A stretch of 64,000 nucleotides of DNA. It comes from Proteus penneri. GTDB lineage: Bacteria; Pseudomonadota; Gammaproteobacteria; Enterobacterales; Enterobacteriaceae. This document shows positions 1 through 10,961 of the stretch, piece after piece (position 1 is the stretch's first letter; each line of letters starts with the position of its first letter). Under the pieces are notes generated by a model. That model was not told the origin of the DNA and did no database searches. It saw nothing but the letters and a program-made list of their open reading frames with translations. Made by a program: the position numbers and the translations under genes. The stretch is taken from assembly GCF_003144535.1 (NCBI RefSeq), contig NZ_PHFJ01000011.1:1-64000 (forward strand), read 5' to 3'.

Positions 1-124
1 TTTTTTTTTCAACAAAATAAAGAAAAACGCTCTAATTTTATGCTGATGGCGTAAAATCCGAACAGCTTTCTCTAGCAGACTCACGTAAGATAGAAGATAA
101 ATTATGGTATAGGTAACCTTTATT

Positions 125-811
125 ATGCAATTTAGCGAACAACGTTCAGCTTCTCAAAAGAATCTTTCTTATATAGTTGCTGAAAAATTAGGTAAACAAA
201 TTCTTTCTGGTCACTATGAGCCTGAATCTTTATTACCTGGAGAAATAGAATTAGCAGAATTACTCTCCGTCAGCAGGACTGTTATTCGAGAAGCAATAAA
301 AATGCTTGCGGCTAAAGGAATGCTTTTACCTCGTCCACGAATAGGTACTCGTGTTACGCCAATGCAAAATTGGAATCTATTAGATAATGATCTTCTTAAT
401 TGGTGGATAGACAGTGGTGAATTTAATAAGGTCAGCCATTATTTCCATCATGTTCGTTTAGCTATTGAACCTCAAGCCTGTTATTTAGCCGCATTTAATG
501 CAACCGAAAGCCAAAAACAGTCTCTTGTTTTGTTTGGTAGAGAAATGCTGTTACTTGATGAGAATTTTGATAGACAACATTGGCTAGATATCGATACTCA
601 ATTTCACTATCTTATTTATCAAGCAAGTGGCAATCCATTCTTTGCCTCTTTCGGCTCATTATTTCTTTCTGCTTATAAAAAGTATTTTGATCTTATTGTG
701 GGTAATGAAACTGTTCAACCGGAAACACATAACCAAATTGTTCAAGCTATTATTGATGGTGATGGAAATAAAGCACGCGACCTCTGTTTAATCTTATTAA
801 CAAGTGATTGA
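125..811 (+). CDS. yieP: FadR/GntR-family transcriptional regulator YieP
   Basis: A 228-residue GntR-type regulator. An N-terminal winged helix (about residues 10-80, with PGEIELAE and SRTVIREAIK in the recognition region) is followed by an all-helical FCD-type ligand domain. It matches E. coli YieP along its length, including the segments KGMLLPRPRIGTRV and WNLLDNDLLNWW, and it sits directly upstream of hsrA as in E. coli. The ligand and targets are not evident. The ribosome site is weak (GGTAA before the ATG). A gap of 82 bp separates it from hsrA, so the two may be co-transcribed. Confidence 0.9.
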   Translation: MQFSEQRSASQKNLSYIVAEKLGKQILSGHYEPESLLPGEIELAELLSVSRTVIREAIKMLAAKGMLLPRPRIGTRVTPMQNWNLLDNDLLNWWIDSGEFNKVSHYFHHVRLAIEPQACYLAAFNATESQKQSLVLFGREMLLLDENFDRQHWLDIDTQFHYLIYQASGNPFFASFGSLFLSAYKKYFDLIVGNETVQPETHNQIVQAIIDGDGNKARDLCLILLTSD

Positions 812-893
812 ATAGTTTTAATACAAATTTTATAGGTTTTCTGTTTATAATGAAGCGATAATCAAAATATAGAATAAAGACGGTATATGCTTC

Positions 894-2288
894 ATGTTGA
901 AATCTGCCAAAAATATGTCTGGGTTGCCTTGGATTGCTGCAATGGCTTTTTTTATGCAAGCTCTCGATGCAACTATTCTTAATACGGCATTACCAGACAT
1001 AGCAAAAAGCCTTAACCATTCTCCTCTCGCTATGCAATCGGCTGTTATCAGCTATACCTTAACTGTTGCATTATTAATCCCCGTCAGTGGATGGTTAGCT
1101 GATAGATTTGGAACGCGTAAAGTTTTTATTATTGCGGTTTCTTTATTTTCAGGTGGATCTTTATTATGTGCACTTTCTCCTAACCTTGCTTTTCTTGTTA
1201 TTTCACGAATTATACAAGGTATAGGTGGCGCAATGATGATGCCCGTTGCACGCCTTGCTTTATTAAGAGCTTATCCACGTAGCGAATTACTTCCTATTCT
1301 CAATTTTGTCACAATGCCAGGATTAGTAGGTCCTATAGTAGGACCTCTTTTAGGTGGGGTATTAGTTACTTATGCCTCTTGGCATTGGATATTTATTATA
1401 AATATTCCTATTGGCCTATTAGGTATTTTCTATGCCATAAAGCATATGCCTAATTTTACTATGCCAAAACGCAAATTCGATTTACTGGGTTTTATTTTCT
1501 TTGGCTTTGGCTTAGTGATGCTTTCCGTTAGCCTTGATCTTTTTGGTGATAAAAATATCTCTCGCTATATCCCTATAGCCGTTATTTTAGGTGGTTTTTC
1601 TCTACTTGGTTTATATATTAATCATGCTAGACGCCACCAGCAGCCTCTGATCCCATTAAATCTTTTTAAAACACGGACCTTCTCTGTCGGAATTGCAGGT
1701 AATATTGCAACAAGATTAGGAACTGGGTGTATTCCTTTCTTAATGCCACTTATGTTGCAAGTGGGTTTTGGCTACCCTGCAATTGTTTCCGGTATGATGC
1801 TGGCACCAATGGCTTTGGGCTCTATTTTAGCCAAATCATTTGTCACAAAGATCTTAGTGAAATTTAGCTATCGCCGAACGCTCTTTGCTATCACTATTAT
1901 TATTGGTTTGATGATCGCTCAATTTTCACTTCAATCTCCTGACATGTCTATTTACTATCTTGTTATCCCACTCTTTTTATTAGGCGTGGTCATGTCGATA
2001 CAATTTACGTCGATGAATACAATTTCATTGGCTGACTTAACAGATAATAATGCAAGTTCAGGAAATAGTGTTTTAGCTGTTACTCAACAGCTGGCTATTA
2101 GTTTTGGTATTGCTGTCAGTGCGTCTATTTTAGGATATTTTGATACTGAAAACGTTGGCTCTACTGTTGATAACTTCCACTATACTTTTATTACGGTAGG
2201 TATTATTACATTACTGTCCTCCTTCGTGTTTTTACTCCTCGATAAACATGATGGTGATAACCTAACGAACAAAAAGAAAAAAGCCTGA
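894..2288 (+). CDS. hsrA: MFS drug/proton antiporter-like transporter HsrA
   Basis: This 464-residue inner-membrane protein of the major facilitator superfamily has 14 likely membrane segments (DHA2 subfamily). It carries the motif A loop [11 protein letters not shown] after the second helix and motif C-like [13 protein letters not shown]. It aligns with E. coli HsrA (YieO) from [20 protein letters not shown] onward. The start at 894 gives seven extra residues; an internal ATG at 915 (MSGLPW) is an alternative. The substrate is unknown. It lies downstream of yieP and ends at a bidirectional terminator shared with rbsK. Confidence 0.9.
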   Translation: MLKSAKNMSGLPWIAAMAFFMQALDATILNTALPDIAKSLNHSPLAMQSAVISYTLTVALLIPVSGWLADRFGTRKVFIIAVSLFSGGSLLCALSPNLAFLVISRIIQGIGGAMMMPVARLALLRAYPRSELLPILNFVTMPGLVGPIVGPLLGGVLVTYASWHWIFIINIPIGLLGIFYAIKHMPNFTMPKRKFDLLGFIFFGFGLVMLSVSLDLFGDKNISRYIPIAVILGGFSLLGLYINHARRHQQPLIPLNLFKTRTFSVGIAGNIATRLGTGCIPFLMPLMLQVGFGYPAIVSGMMLAPMALGSILAKSFVTKILVKFSYRRTLFAITIIIGLMIAQFSLQSPDMSIYYLVIPLFLLGVVMSIQFTSMNTISLADLTDNNASSGNSVLAVTQQLAISFGIAVSASILGYFDTENVGSTVDNFHYTFITVGIITLLSSFVFLLLDKHDGDNLTNKKKKA

Positions 2289-2304
2289 TAGTTTTGTTCA
2301 AACT

Positions 2305-2330
2305 AAAAAGAGAGCATAAGCTCTCTTTTT
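2305..2330. terminator. Bidirectional intrinsic terminator hsrA/rbsK
   Basis: An 11-bp perfect stem AAAAAGAGAGC / GCTCTCTTTTT with an ATAA loop sits between the convergent genes. The A-run and T-run let it work on both strands. Confidence 0.85.
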
Positions 2331-2356
2331 CTTTATATATAGATAGAAAAAATACA

Positions 2357-3286
2357 CTATAAGGATGATGCTAAAAAAGTATCCACTTCATGACGCCAAG
2401 GTACTGATGGCTGAGCGCCTGCTCGAGTAACAGCAATGGCAGCTGCAGCATGAGCAAACCTAATCGCTGGCATTATAGATTGCCCCTCTAATAAAGCGGT
2501 AATTAATGCGCCATTAAATGTATCGCCTGCTGCGATAGTATCAATAGCTTTCACTTTAAATGCAGAAACAATACAACCTTTACTATTTTGCTCGCTAACC
2601 CAAACTCCACGGCTTCCTAATGTAATCAGCACTGTTTTAATACCTTTATGATGGAGAGCATCCGCTGCTTGTTGAGCACTTTCATCGTCTATGACTTTAA
2701 TTCCTGTCAGATATTCAGTTTCTGTTTCATTTGGAGTAATAATATCGACAAGAGATAATAACTCATCAGGTAATGCTTGAGCAGGTGCAGGATTTAGTAT
2801 TACTTGCACATTTTCTTGTTTCGCTATTTCAGCCGCTTTTAATACAGAATCAAGTGGCGATTCTAATTGCATTAACAGAGCATCAGCTTCTTTTATAATA
2901 TTCCCATGGCGCTGAACGTAATTTGTATCTAATCGCCCATTAGCACCAGCATGAATACCTATAACATTTTCACCCTGTTGATTAACGAAAATCAACGCAA
3001 CACCTGTTGCTACATCGTCAATTAACTCAATACTCTTGGTATCAATGTTATCTGTGATTAATTGAGCTTTGGCTTTTTTGCCAATATCGTCATTTCCTAA
3101 ACAAGCAAGAAAAGAAATATTCGCACCACAACGCCCAGCAGCGACCGCCTGATTAGCTCCTTTACCGCCAAATACCATTTGAAATTGGTTACCTGAAATG
3201 GTTTCACCAGGAAGCGGAAAATGGGCAACATTAAGAATATGATCAGCATTAACACTACCTAAAATCACAAGTTTCTTCGCTTCCAT
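2357..3286 (-). CDS. rbsK: Ribokinase
   Basis: This 309-residue PfkB-family sugar kinase phosphorylates ribose at O5 using ATP in the cytoplasm. The two PfkB signatures are present: GGKGANQAVAAGRCGA near residue 40 and DTIAAGDTFNGALITALLEG near residue 250, which includes the catalytic base in AAGDTF. In E. coli it lies in rbsDACBKR directly before hsrA. Here it is alone and convergent with hsrA, and no rbs transporter or rbsR is visible in the window. A LacI-type operator lies about 105 bp upstream. Confidence 0.9.
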   Translation of the reverse strand: MEAKKLVILGSVNADHILNVAHFPLPGETISGNQFQMVFGGKGANQAVAAGRCGANISFLACLGNDDIGKKAKAQLITDNIDTKSIELIDDVATGVALIFVNQQGENVIGIHAGANGRLDTNYVQRHGNIIKEADALLMQLESPLDSVLKAAEIAKQENVQVILNPAPAQALPDELLSLVDIITPNETETEYLTGIKVIDDESAQQAADALHHKGIKTVLITLGSRGVWVSEQNSKGCIVSAFKVKAIDTIAAGDTFNGALITALLEGQSIMPAIRFAHAAAAIAVTRAGAQPSVPWRHEVDTFLASSL

Positions 3287-3391
3287 GATTTTTCCTTACT
3301 CTCAATAATAAATTCTAAATGCACTGAATAAATAACATGCAATATTTTAAACCGATCATCTCAGCAACATTAATGAAAAAACGTGATCACT

Positions 3392-3407
3392 ATCGAAACG
3401 TTTCGCT
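3392..3407. promoter_or_regulatory. LacI-family (RbsR/PurR-like) operator
   Basis: The palindrome CGAAACGTTTCG, within ATCGAAACGTTTCGCT, has the central CG and GAAA/TTTC arms of LacI-family operators and closely resembles the E. coli RbsR site. It lies in the divergent region between rbsK and ravA, nearer to rbsK. RbsR control is inferred. Confidence 0.6.
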
Positions 3408-3565
3408 AGTAAAACAAAAAAGAACCAAAATAAGCAGTAGGAAGCTGAATCGATTTTTGTTATAAACAATTTGTGTGCTAATAGAATGTTTGACTATATG
3501 TCAGCAATCCCTTTCTGATATTTTCAGGGAATAATGAAAATAAGTACCCATTATTAGGAGTGTTT

Positions 3566-5065
3566 ATGCAACTTGCAGAGCGGATTTCACAACTTAGCCA
3601 ATATCTTGAAACTGGGCTTTATGAGCGGCAGTCAGCTATCCGTCTTTGTCTACTTGCAGCACTGAGTGGTGAGAGTGTTTTCTTACTTGGCCCCCCTGGT
3701 ATTGCTAAAAGCTTAATAGCCAGAAGAATGAAAGAAGCCTTTAAAGAAGCTAAAGCTTTTGAATACTTGATGACGCGTTTTTCAACACCTGAAGAAATTT
3801 TTGGTCCTTTATCTATTCAAGCTTTAAAAGATGAAGGGAAATATCAGCGTTTGATTGAGGGATATTTGCCTGATGCTGAAGTTGTCTTTCTTGATGAAAT
3901 TTGGAAAGCAGGACCCGCTATTCTTAATACGTTATTAACGGCGATTAATGAGCGTAAATTTAGAAATGGGGAAACTGAAGTCAGCATCCCAATGCGCTTA
4001 TTAGTTTCAGCTTCGAATGAATTACCTGATTCAGATAGTAGCCTTGAAGCGCTTTATGACCGAATGCTCATTCGTATTTGGTTAACAAAAGTTCAAGATA
4101 AGAAAAACTTTCGCGCTTTACTCGTTAATAAAGAAGTTGGCTCTTTCCATATTCCGGCCCATCTTCAAATTACCACAGAAGAATTTTCACGCTGGCAATC
4201 AGAATTAGAAAAAATCACATTAGATGACCACTTATTTGATTTAATTTATCAACTTCGTGAGGCTTTAGATAAAAGTGATGCTGCCCCTTATGTTTCTGAT
4301 AGACGTTGGAAAAAAGCAGTACGCCTTTTACAAGCTAGCGCCTTTTTTAATGGCCGTAGTGCTATTTCACCATTAGATCTTATTTTATTAAAAGATTGCC
4401 TCTGGCATGACCAAGCATCATTTGCATTATTAGATAAATTATTACAAAGCCTTTTAACAGAACAAGCTTACCACCAGCTAGAATTGATCAGAAAAACAGA
4501 GAGTTTGTGGGCTGAGTGGATGCAATCAACGAGAAGCAAACAAGATCAACAAGCTTTTCGTTTTGAAAAACAAAGTGGAATGTTTGGACGAAATGCACAC
4601 TTTAGCCTATCAGATAAAATGCAGGCTGATAAATTCACCTTGTTTTTACATATCCCTCTACATATCCATAGTATTCAAGTTAACTTTATTACTCTTGAGA
4701 AAAAAGCATTAGAAAACTTTTTGGCTAAAGGGGATGAGTTATTAGCGCGTTTAAATGGTATTGGTTTCCCACAATCAATTAACGCACAAATACGCCAAGA
4801 TGGTGTATTAGAAATTATGGATGTGAGCCGTCGAACAACATCTCTTTATCAACAAAAAGAGACAGCACCTGCTGTTCCTATTGAAGATAACCAAGAGTGG
4901 CAAGATAAATTAAAAGATCTGGCTCAAGAAATTTATAGTGAACAAGAAAAATTTAATCATCATCAACCGAATTTATTTATTGATAATGATTGGCTTATTT
5001 CCATTGAACAAAGTTTTGTTCAGCTTAATGAAAAATTATCGCAATTAAAAAGCCAAATAAAGTAA
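3566..5065 (+). CDS. ravA: MoxR AAA+ ATPase RavA
   Basis: A 499-residue AAA+ ATPase of the MoxR group, which in E. coli forms a hexamer that binds the lysine decarboxylase LdcI and works with ViaA. Walker A is GPPGIAKS (about residues 42-49), Walker B is VVFLDEIW and the sensor 1 region is LVSASNELP. Strong similarity to E. coli RavA continues through the C-terminal LARA-type region. The ATG at 3566 is preferred over a GTG at 3560 because AGGAG ends six bases before it. viaA follows after 7 bp, so the two form an operon. Confidence 0.93.
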   Translation: MQLAERISQLSQYLETGLYERQSAIRLCLLAALSGESVFLLGPPGIAKSLIARRMKEAFKEAKAFEYLMTRFSTPEEIFGPLSIQALKDEGKYQRLIEGYLPDAEVVFLDEIWKAGPAILNTLLTAINERKFRNGETEVSIPMRLLVSASNELPDSDSSLEALYDRMLIRIWLTKVQDKKNFRALLVNKEVGSFHIPAHLQITTEEFSRWQSELEKITLDDHLFDLIYQLREALDKSDAAPYVSDRRWKKAVRLLQASAFFNGRSAISPLDLILLKDCLWHDQASFALLDKLLQSLLTEQAYHQLELIRKTESLWAEWMQSTRSKQDQQAFRFEKQSGMFGRNAHFSLSDKMQADKFTLFLHIPLHIHSIQVNFITLEKKALENFLAKGDELLARLNGIGFPQSINAQIRQDGVLEIMDVSRRTTSLYQQKETAPAVPIEDNQEWQDKLKDLAQEIYSEQEKFNHHQPNLFIDNDWLISIEQSFVQLNEKLSQLKSQIK

Positions 5066-5072
5066 TGATATT

Positions 5073-6530
5073 ATGCTGACACTTTCAACATTAGATATGC
5101 TTTTAGCCATAAATGAAGGACAGCTTATTGAGGAAGTTATTATTGCTATACTTGCATCACCTCAATTAGCGGTATTTTTTGAAAAGCATCCAAGACTCAA
5201 AAAAGCCTTACTTAAAGATATCCACCAATGGAAAAAGAGCTTACAGCAAAGAGTAAAAGAGACATTAGTACCTACAATGATTGCTGATGAATTTGCCCTT
5301 TATCAACAAACTCAGTCATTAGGTAATGCGATATTTAATCAACAAGTTGAACATATTCTTATTGAGTTAAATAAGTTAGATTCTTCTTTTATTGAAGAAG
5401 CCACTCAATTAATCAAAACAAACAAACCTTTTTCTCCAGCTCAACAAGCTTTATTTATGCAACACTGGCGGGTAAGTTTAATTTTCCAAGTCACTGCCTT
5501 ACACAAAGCCTTATTTGACCAAGAACAAGAGCAACTCCTTGCTGAACTTCAAGAACGTTTAGCGCTAAGTGGAAGCTTAAGTAACACATTTTCAGAAAAT
5601 GAACGCGCAGCAGGGCGTTTATGGGATATGAGTAAAGGTGTTTTAACAAAAACCCCTTTTGATGAGAAAATTATTCAACGTTATAGCGACTTTCTCGATC
5701 AACAACCCGAATTACATAAACTTGCAAGTTTGCTCGGTCGTAGCAAAACAGCTAAATCTCTTCCTGAAGAGAGCGTTATTTTTGAACCTATAACTATTGT
5801 TGAAAAAGCACCAGATACCACACCAGAGCAAGTCAATGGAATAGGACTTAGTGATGATATCTTACGTTTGCTTCCCGCAGAACTCGCCTTATTAGGTATT
5901 AATGAAATCGAACATGAGTTTTATCGAAAACTTGTAGAGAAGCAGCTCAATACCTATCGATTACAAGGTGATAATTGGCAAAAGCGGACGGTATTACGCC
6001 CAGTAACTCATCATCATGATGAAGAAAGACCAAGAGGGCCTTTTATTGTATGTATTGATACATCAGGTTCGATGGGAGGATTTAACGAACAGTGTGCTAA
6101 AGCCTTTGGATTAGCATTGATGAAAATAGCGCTAGCTGATAATCGTTCATGTCATGTTATGTTATTTTCTACTGAAACTGTGCATTATCAATTGTCATCG
6201 TCTAATGGCCTGCAAGAACTTATCAAGTTTTTGAATCAGTCATTTAGAGGAGGTACAGACTTAAGTGCTTGTTTAGATAATGTCGTAGAAAAACTAAATA
6301 GCCCAACATGGAAAGATGCTGATGCTGTTGTTATTTCTGACTTTGTTGCCCAAAGGTTACCCGAAAACCTAATCAACAAAATCAAAAAAAGCCAACAGCA
6401 ACAGCACAATCGCTTCCATGCGGTAACCCTATCCAATTACGGTAAACCCAGTATCATGAAAATCTTTGACCATATATGGCGTTTTGATACTGGATTAAAA
6501 AGTCGCTTACTTCGGCGCTGGCGCCAATAA
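5073..6530 (+). CDS. viaA: VWA-domain protein ViaA, RavA partner
   Basis: This 485-residue protein has a helical N-terminal half and a C-terminal von Willebrand A domain. The MIDAS motif DTSGSMGG is near residue 328 and the later MIDAS threonine lies in FRGGTDLS. It matches E. coli ViaA to the end (FDTGLKSRLLRRWRQ). ViaA stimulates RavA ATPase activity, and the pair has been linked to respiratory complexes and aminoglycoside sensitivity in E. coli. It abuts the 3' end of asnA, which is encoded on the other strand. Confidence 0.93.
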   Translation: MLTLSTLDMLLAINEGQLIEEVIIAILASPQLAVFFEKHPRLKKALLKDIHQWKKSLQQRVKETLVPTMIADEFALYQQTQSLGNAIFNQQVEHILIELNKLDSSFIEEATQLIKTNKPFSPAQQALFMQHWRVSLIFQVTALHKALFDQEQEQLLAELQERLALSGSLSNTFSENERAAGRLWDMSKGVLTKTPFDEKIIQRYSDFLDQQPELHKLASLLGRSKTAKSLPEESVIFEPITIVEKAPDTTPEQVNGIGLSDDILRLLPAELALLGINEIEHEFYRKLVEKQLNTYRLQGDNWQKRTVLRPVTHHHDEERPRGPFIVCIDTSGSMGGFNEQCAKAFGLALMKIALADNRSCHVMLFSTETVHYQLSSSNGLQELIKFLNQSFRGGTDLSACLDNVVEKLNSPTWKDADAVVISDFVAQRLPENLINKIKKSQQQQHNRFHAVTLSNYGKPSIMKIFDHIWRFDTGLKSRLLRRWRQ

Positions 6531-7523
6531 TTACAGCATATCAGCGAAAGCTAAACGGGTGTCTTTTTCCCACACACCGCACTGTACTTGACCAATATGT
6601 TCTTTTTGTAGAAGTAGCATCACTAAACGAGATTGGCCAATACCACCACCAATAGTTTGTGGCATATCGCCATGCATTAATGCTTTGTGCCAATCAAGCT
6701 CTAGGCGCTTAGTATCATCGGTTAATGTTAACTGACGCATTAATGTTTCAGGATCGACACGGATACCCATTGATGACAACTCAAAAGCATCTTGTAATAC
6801 TGGGTTCCAGACTAAAATGTCACCGTTTAAACCTTCAAATCCATCTTCGTTTGGTGTCGTCCAGTCATCATAATCAGGAGCTCTGACATCATGAGATTCA
6901 CCACTTGAAAGTTTTCCACCAATACCAATTAAGAAAACGGCACCATATTCTTTTGCTATCGCTTTTTCACGACCTTTAGCATCAAGGTCAGGATAACGAC
7001 GCAATAACTCTTCAGTGTGGATAAATTGAATTTGATCTGGCAGGAACGGTACCAGACCAAATTCTTCGCTGACGGCTTTTTCAGTTTCTTTTATTGCCTG
7101 ATAAATTTTACCCACTGTCTGCTTAAGATAAGGAACTGTACGATCCTTAGCTTCCATCACTTTTTCCCAGTCCCACTGATCAACATAGACAGAGTGGATC
7201 TGAGTTAAGCGATCTTCGTCTGGTCGCAACGCTTTCATATGTGTATAAAGGCCCTGACCAGAACTAAATCCAAAACGACCTAATGTTTTACGTTTCCATT
7301 TTGCTAATGAATGGACAACTTCAAAGGTAGAATCTGGTAAAGATTTGACTTTAACTTGTACCGCCTTCTCATGCCCAGATAAGTTATCTTGAGTTCCATC
7401 ACCAAGGCGACTTAAGATCGGTCCTTGAACTTCAATTAATCCTAATTCTTTTTCCAGCAGACGAGAAAAATATGATTTAACAAAGCTAATTTGCTGTTGA
7501 GTCTGAATGAATGATTTTTCCAT
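6531..7523 (-). CDS. asnA: Aspartate-ammonia ligase (asparagine synthetase A)
   Basis: A 330-residue ammonia-dependent asparagine synthetase that converts aspartate, ammonia and ATP to asparagine. It resembles class II aminoacyl-tRNA synthetase cores. Length equals E. coli AsnA, and the C-terminal [14 protein letters not shown] is the motif 3-like ATP site. It is divergent from asnC across 160 bp, the arrangement in which AsnC activates asnA in E. coli. Its stop immediately abuts the end of viaA, with no room for a separate terminator. Confidence 0.95.
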   Translation of the reverse strand: MEKSFIQTQQQISFVKSYFSRLLEKELGLIEVQGPILSRLGDGTQDNLSGHEKAVQVKVKSLPDSTFEVVHSLAKWKRKTLGRFGFSSGQGLYTHMKALRPDEDRLTQIHSVYVDQWDWEKVMEAKDRTVPYLKQTVGKIYQAIKETEKAVSEEFGLVPFLPDQIQFIHTEELLRRYPDLDAKGREKAIAKEYGAVFLIGIGGKLSSGESHDVRAPDYDDWTTPNEDGFEGLNGDILVWNPVLQDAFELSSMGIRVDPETLMRQLTLTDDTKRLELDWHKALMHGDMPQTIGGGIGQSRLVMLLLQKEHIGQVQCGVWEKDTRLAFADML

Positions 7524-7683
7524 TTTTTATATCCCTAGTGGTGATGTCGTGTTTCGCTGATATAGATTAAGCAACAAAACAGACACTAAATTCAATATAC
7601 TTCATTAAAAATAGCCTTGCTTGTTTTAAATCGTTAAAAATAACGCTATAAAAATGTATTATCGTCAAAAACAGGAGGAGTTT

Positions 7684-8145
7684 ATGGACAATATTTATCA
7701 GATCGATAATCTCGATCGTGACATACTTCACGCATTAATGGCGAATGCGAGAACACCTTACGCTGAATTAGCCAAAAAATTCGAAGTAAGCCCAGGCACA
7801 ATTCATGTTCGTGTAGAGAAAATGAAGCAAGCGGGAATTATTACGGGAACACGTGTTGATATCAGTGCAAAACAATTAGGTTTTGATGTCTGTTGCTTTA
7901 TTGGCATCATTTTAAAGAGTGCAAAAGATTACCATACAGCATTAGATAAATTAGATAAGTTAGATGAAGTCGTAGAGGTGTACTACACAACAGGACAATA
8001 CAGCATTTTTATTAAGGTAATGTGTAAAAGCATAGAAGCACTACAAGATGTACTTATCAACAAAATTCAGACAATTGATGAAATTCAATCAACAGAAACA
8101 TTGATCTCACTGCAAAACCCGATAATAAGGACGATCAAGCCATAA
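7684..8145 (+). CDS. asnC: Lrp/AsnC-family regulator AsnC
   Basis: A 153-residue Lrp-type regulator. It has an N-terminal helix-turn-helix (FEVSPGTIHVRVEKMKQAG) and a C-terminal RAM ligand domain that binds asparagine in E. coli AsnC. It is almost identical to E. coli AsnC from IDNLDRD to IRTIKP. The ATG at 7684 is chosen over an upstream in-frame ATG at 7654 because AGGAGGAG lies just before it and the length then matches the family. It is divergent from asnA and next to mioC. Confidence 0.95.
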   Translation: MDNIYQIDNLDRDILHALMANARTPYAELAKKFEVSPGTIHVRVEKMKQAGIITGTRVDISAKQLGFDVCCFIGIILKSAKDYHTALDKLDKLDEVVEVYYTTGQYSIFIKVMCKSIEALQDVLINKIQTIDEIQSTETLISLQNPIIRTIKP

Positions 8146-8175
8146 GGGTAAATTCTTATTTTTTTTATAACCACA

Positions 8176-8184
8176 TTATCCACA
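8176..8184 (+). promoter_or_regulatory. DnaA box in the mioC upstream region
   Basis: A perfect TTATCCACA nonamer lies 60 bp before mioC. E. coli has a DnaA box at the same place, where DnaA represses transcription entering oriC. Confidence 0.75.
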
Positions 8185-8244
8185 GGTAGATCCCAAGTGA
8201 TTCACAGCGTACAATAGCGCGTCTTGAACATAAGGAGATCATTA

Positions 8245-8685
8245 ATGAAAAAAGTCACTCTAATTAGTGGCAGTACCATGGGTAGTGCTGAATATGTCGC
8301 AGAACACCTTGCAGAGATCTTATCTGAAGAAGGTTTTGAGACTGATTTACACCATGGCCCTTCACTTAATGATCTTCCTAATGAAGGGATCTGGCTGGTG
8401 GTTACTTCCACACATGGTGCAGGTGATATTCCTGACAACCTACAGCCTTTTGCTGATGAGATTTCGGCAGACTCTATTGATCTTAGCAATGTCTCTTTTG
8501 GTGCTATCGGTATAGGAAGTAGTGAATATGACACTTTCTGTGGTGCGATCAGGACTTTGGATCAAAAATTAATAGAAAAAGGGGCTACTCGCCTTGGTGA
8601 TCGTCTCGAAATTGATATTCAAAAGTATGACATTCCGGAAGATCCAGCTGAAGAATGGATAGCTTCTTGGAAAAATTTACTTTAA
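8245..8685 (+). CDS. mioC: Flavodoxin-like protein MioC
   Basis: A 146-residue FMN-binding flavodoxin-fold protein. The phosphate loop is SGSTMGSAEYVAE near the N-terminus, and flavin-contact regions STHGAGDIPDN and GIGSSEYDTFCGA follow. E. coli MioC is of similar length and has been described as an electron carrier for biotin synthase. The ATG at 8245 has AAGGAG nine bases upstream; an upstream ATG at 8224 is less likely. It flanks oriC, as in other enteric bacteria. Confidence 0.93.
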   Translation: MKKVTLISGSTMGSAEYVAEHLAEILSEEGFETDLHHGPSLNDLPNEGIWLVVTSTHGAGDIPDNLQPFADEISADSIDLSNVSFGAIGIGSSEYDTFCGAIRTLDQKLIEKGATRLGDRLEIDIQKYDIPEDPAEEWIASWKNLL

Positions 8686-9000
8686 ATTGCACAAAAAAAC
8701 AGCAAACAGATGTGGATAACTCAGCTTAAAAGCAGGGGTTAACCCGTAGTTATCCATTGTATAAGGCTATATCAAGAAATGACCTGTGCATAAGTCATCA
8801 TTTTGATCCCAGCTTATCAGCAGATAGATCACGGATCATTCACAGTATATGATCCTTTACAGTTTTATGATCTTTAAATAGAAAATCCACTTATCCACAG
8901 AGGATCGCTTCCTTAATAAAAGATCTAATAAAGAGATCTTTAAATAAAAAGATCTTTAAATAATTACCTGCGGATCTGCTCGCTTGTATCTGTCAAAAAG
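8686..9000. other. oriC: Chromosomal replication origin oriC
   Basis: The region between mioC and mnmG has the full enteric oriC layout. DnaA boxes are R4 TGTGGATAA (8711-8719), R3-like TTATCCATT (8750-8758), R2-like TGTGCATAA (8785-8793) and R1 TTATCCACA (8891-8899), in the same relative orientation as E. coli. Three AT-rich 13-mers ending in GATC (8913-8925, 8926-8938, 8942-8954) form the unwinding element next to R1. Ten GATC sites between 8805 and 8976 suit SeqA/Dam control. The assignment rests on position and motifs. Confidence 0.93.
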
Positions 9001-9062
9001 TTGAGTAGAATTCGTTTTCCCAATGCAACACATTCAGCATTCGTAACATTTAAGGTTCACAC

Positions 9063-10961
9063 ATGTTTTATCCAGAACACTTTGACGTCATTGTCATCGG
9101 TGGTGGTCACGCCGGTACAGAAGCCGCTATGGCTGCAGCTCGTATGGGGCGTCAAACCCTATTACTGACCCACAATATTGATACTTTGGGCCAAATGTCT
9201 TGTAACCCAGCTATTGGTGGGATTGGTAAAGGGCATCTGGTAAAAGAGATCGATGCGATGGGTGGATTAATGGCAACTGCAATTGACCATGCAGGGATCC
9301 AATTTAGAACCCTTAACGCAAGTAAGGGGCCAGCTGTAAGAGCAACAAGAGCACAAGCAGACCGTGTTCTTTATCGCCAAGCTGTTCGTACTACTCTCGA
9401 AAATCAACCTAATTTAATGATCTTCCAACAGCCAGTTGAAGATCTCATTGTTGAAAACGACCAAGTAACAGGAGCTGTTACTCGCATGGGCTTAAAATTC
9501 CGTGCTAAGTCTGTTGTTCTAACCGTAGGAACTTTCCTTGATGGAAAAATCCATATAGGTTTAGAAAACTACAGCGGTGGTCGTGCAGGTGATCCACCAT
9601 CTGTTTCGTTATCACACAGGCTACGCGAATTACCTCTACGTGTAGGTCGTTTAAAAACAGGTACACCACCTCGTATTGATGCAAGAACGATTGATTTTAG
9701 CCAATTAGCCGTTCAGTTAGGTGATACTCCAATGCCTGTTTTCTCGTTTTTAGGTAATGTGGATCAGCATCCTGAACAAATGCCTTGCCATATCACATAT
9801 ACAAACGAAAAAACGCACGAAGTTATTCGTAATAACCTCGATCGTAGCCCAATGTATGCAGGTGTCATTGAAGGAATAGGCCCGCGTTATTGCCCATCTA
9901 TTGAAGATAAAGTGATGAGATTTGCAGACCGTAATTCACATCAGATCTTTTTAGAGCCAGAAGGTTTAACGAGTAACGAAATTTACCCAAATGGTATTTC
10001 AACAAGCTTACCTTTTGATGTTCAAATGCAAATCGTAAATTCCATGAAAGGTATGGAAAATGCGAAGATCATTAGACCTGGTTATGCCATTGAATATGAC
10101 TTCTTCGATCCAAGAGATCTAAAACAAACGCTAGAAAGTAAATTTATCAATGGGTTATTCTTTGCTGGCCAAATTAACGGTACAACTGGTTATGAAGAAG
10201 CTGCAGCACAAGGTATGCTTGCAGGGCTTAATGCAGCTCGTTATGCCTTTGATCAAGAAGGTTGGTTCCCACGTCGTGATCAAGCATACATTGGCGTATT
10301 AGTTGACGATCTTTGTACTCTTGGTACAAAAGAACCCTACCGCATGTTTACTTCTCGTGCTGAATATCGCTTGATGTTACGTGAAGATAATGCTGATTTA
10401 CGTTTAACAGAAATTGGTCGTGAATTAGGCATGGTTGATGATACTCGCTGGGCCGAATTTAGTGAAAAAGTTGAGCTTGTTGAAAAAGAGCGTCAGCGTT
10501 TAAGAAATATTTGGGTTCATCCTCAAGCTGATAATCTTTCAGAAATCAATGAATTGCTAAAAACACCATTATCCAAAGAAGCTAATGGTGAAGATTTATT
10601 ACGTCGCCCTGAAATGACTTACAACATACTAAAAAATATCTCTCGTTTCGCGCCTGGTATTGATGATTCAAAACCACAAGCAGCTGAACAAGTTGAAATC
10701 CAAGTTAAGTACGAAGGTTATATTAGTCGCCAGCAAGAAGAGATCGAAAAGAAACAGCGTAACGAAAACGCGGCATTACCGATAGATCTTGACTACAAAC
10801 AAGTGAGTGGGTTATCTAACGAAGTTATTGCGAAACTAAACGATCACAAACCTACATCAATCGGTCAAGCATCTCGGATCTCTGGTGTGACACCTGCTGC
10901 TATTTCCATTTTATTAGTTTGGTTGAAAAAACAAGGTCTATTACGCAGGAGCGCATCATGA
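9063..10961 (+). CDS. mnmG: tRNA uridine 5-carboxymethylaminomethyl modification enzyme MnmG (GidA)
   Basis: A 632-residue FAD protein that works with MnmE to modify U34 of certain tRNAs to cmnm5U. The N-terminal FAD-binding Rossmann motif is [12 protein letters not shown], followed by [14 protein letters not shown]. The catalytic-region motifs [21 protein letters not shown] and the C-terminal helical MnmE-binding domain are present. Length equals that of the E. coli protein (about 629). It is next to oriC as usual, and its stop overlaps the rsmG start by 4 bp (ATGA). Confidence 0.97.
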   Translation: MFYPEHFDVIVIGGGHAGTEAAMAAARMGRQTLLLTHNIDTLGQMSCNPAIGGIGKGHLVKEIDAMGGLMATAIDHAGIQFRTLNASKGPAVRATRAQADRVLYRQAVRTTLENQPNLMIFQQPVEDLIVENDQVTGAVTRMGLKFRAKSVVLTVGTFLDGKIHIGLENYSGGRAGDPPSVSLSHRLRELPLRVGRLKTGTPPRIDARTIDFSQLAVQLGDTPMPVFSFLGNVDQHPEQMPCHITYTNEKTHEVIRNNLDRSPMYAGVIEGIGPRYCPSIEDKVMRFADRNSHQIFLEPEGLTSNEIYPNGISTSLPFDVQMQIVNSMKGMENAKIIRPGYAIEYDFFDPRDLKQTLESKFINGLFFAGQINGTTGYEEAAAQGMLAGLNAARYAFDQEGWFPRRDQAYIGVLVDDLCTLGTKEPYRMFTSRAEYRLMLREDNADLRLTEIGRELGMVDDTRWAEFSEKVELVEKERQRLRNIWVHPQADNLSEINELLKTPLSKEANGEDLLRRPEMTYNILKNISRFAPGIDDSKPQAAEQVEIQVKYEGYISRQQEEIEKKQRNENAALPIDLDYKQVSGLSNEVIAKLNDHKPTSIGQASRISGVTPAAISILLVWLKKQGLLRRSAS

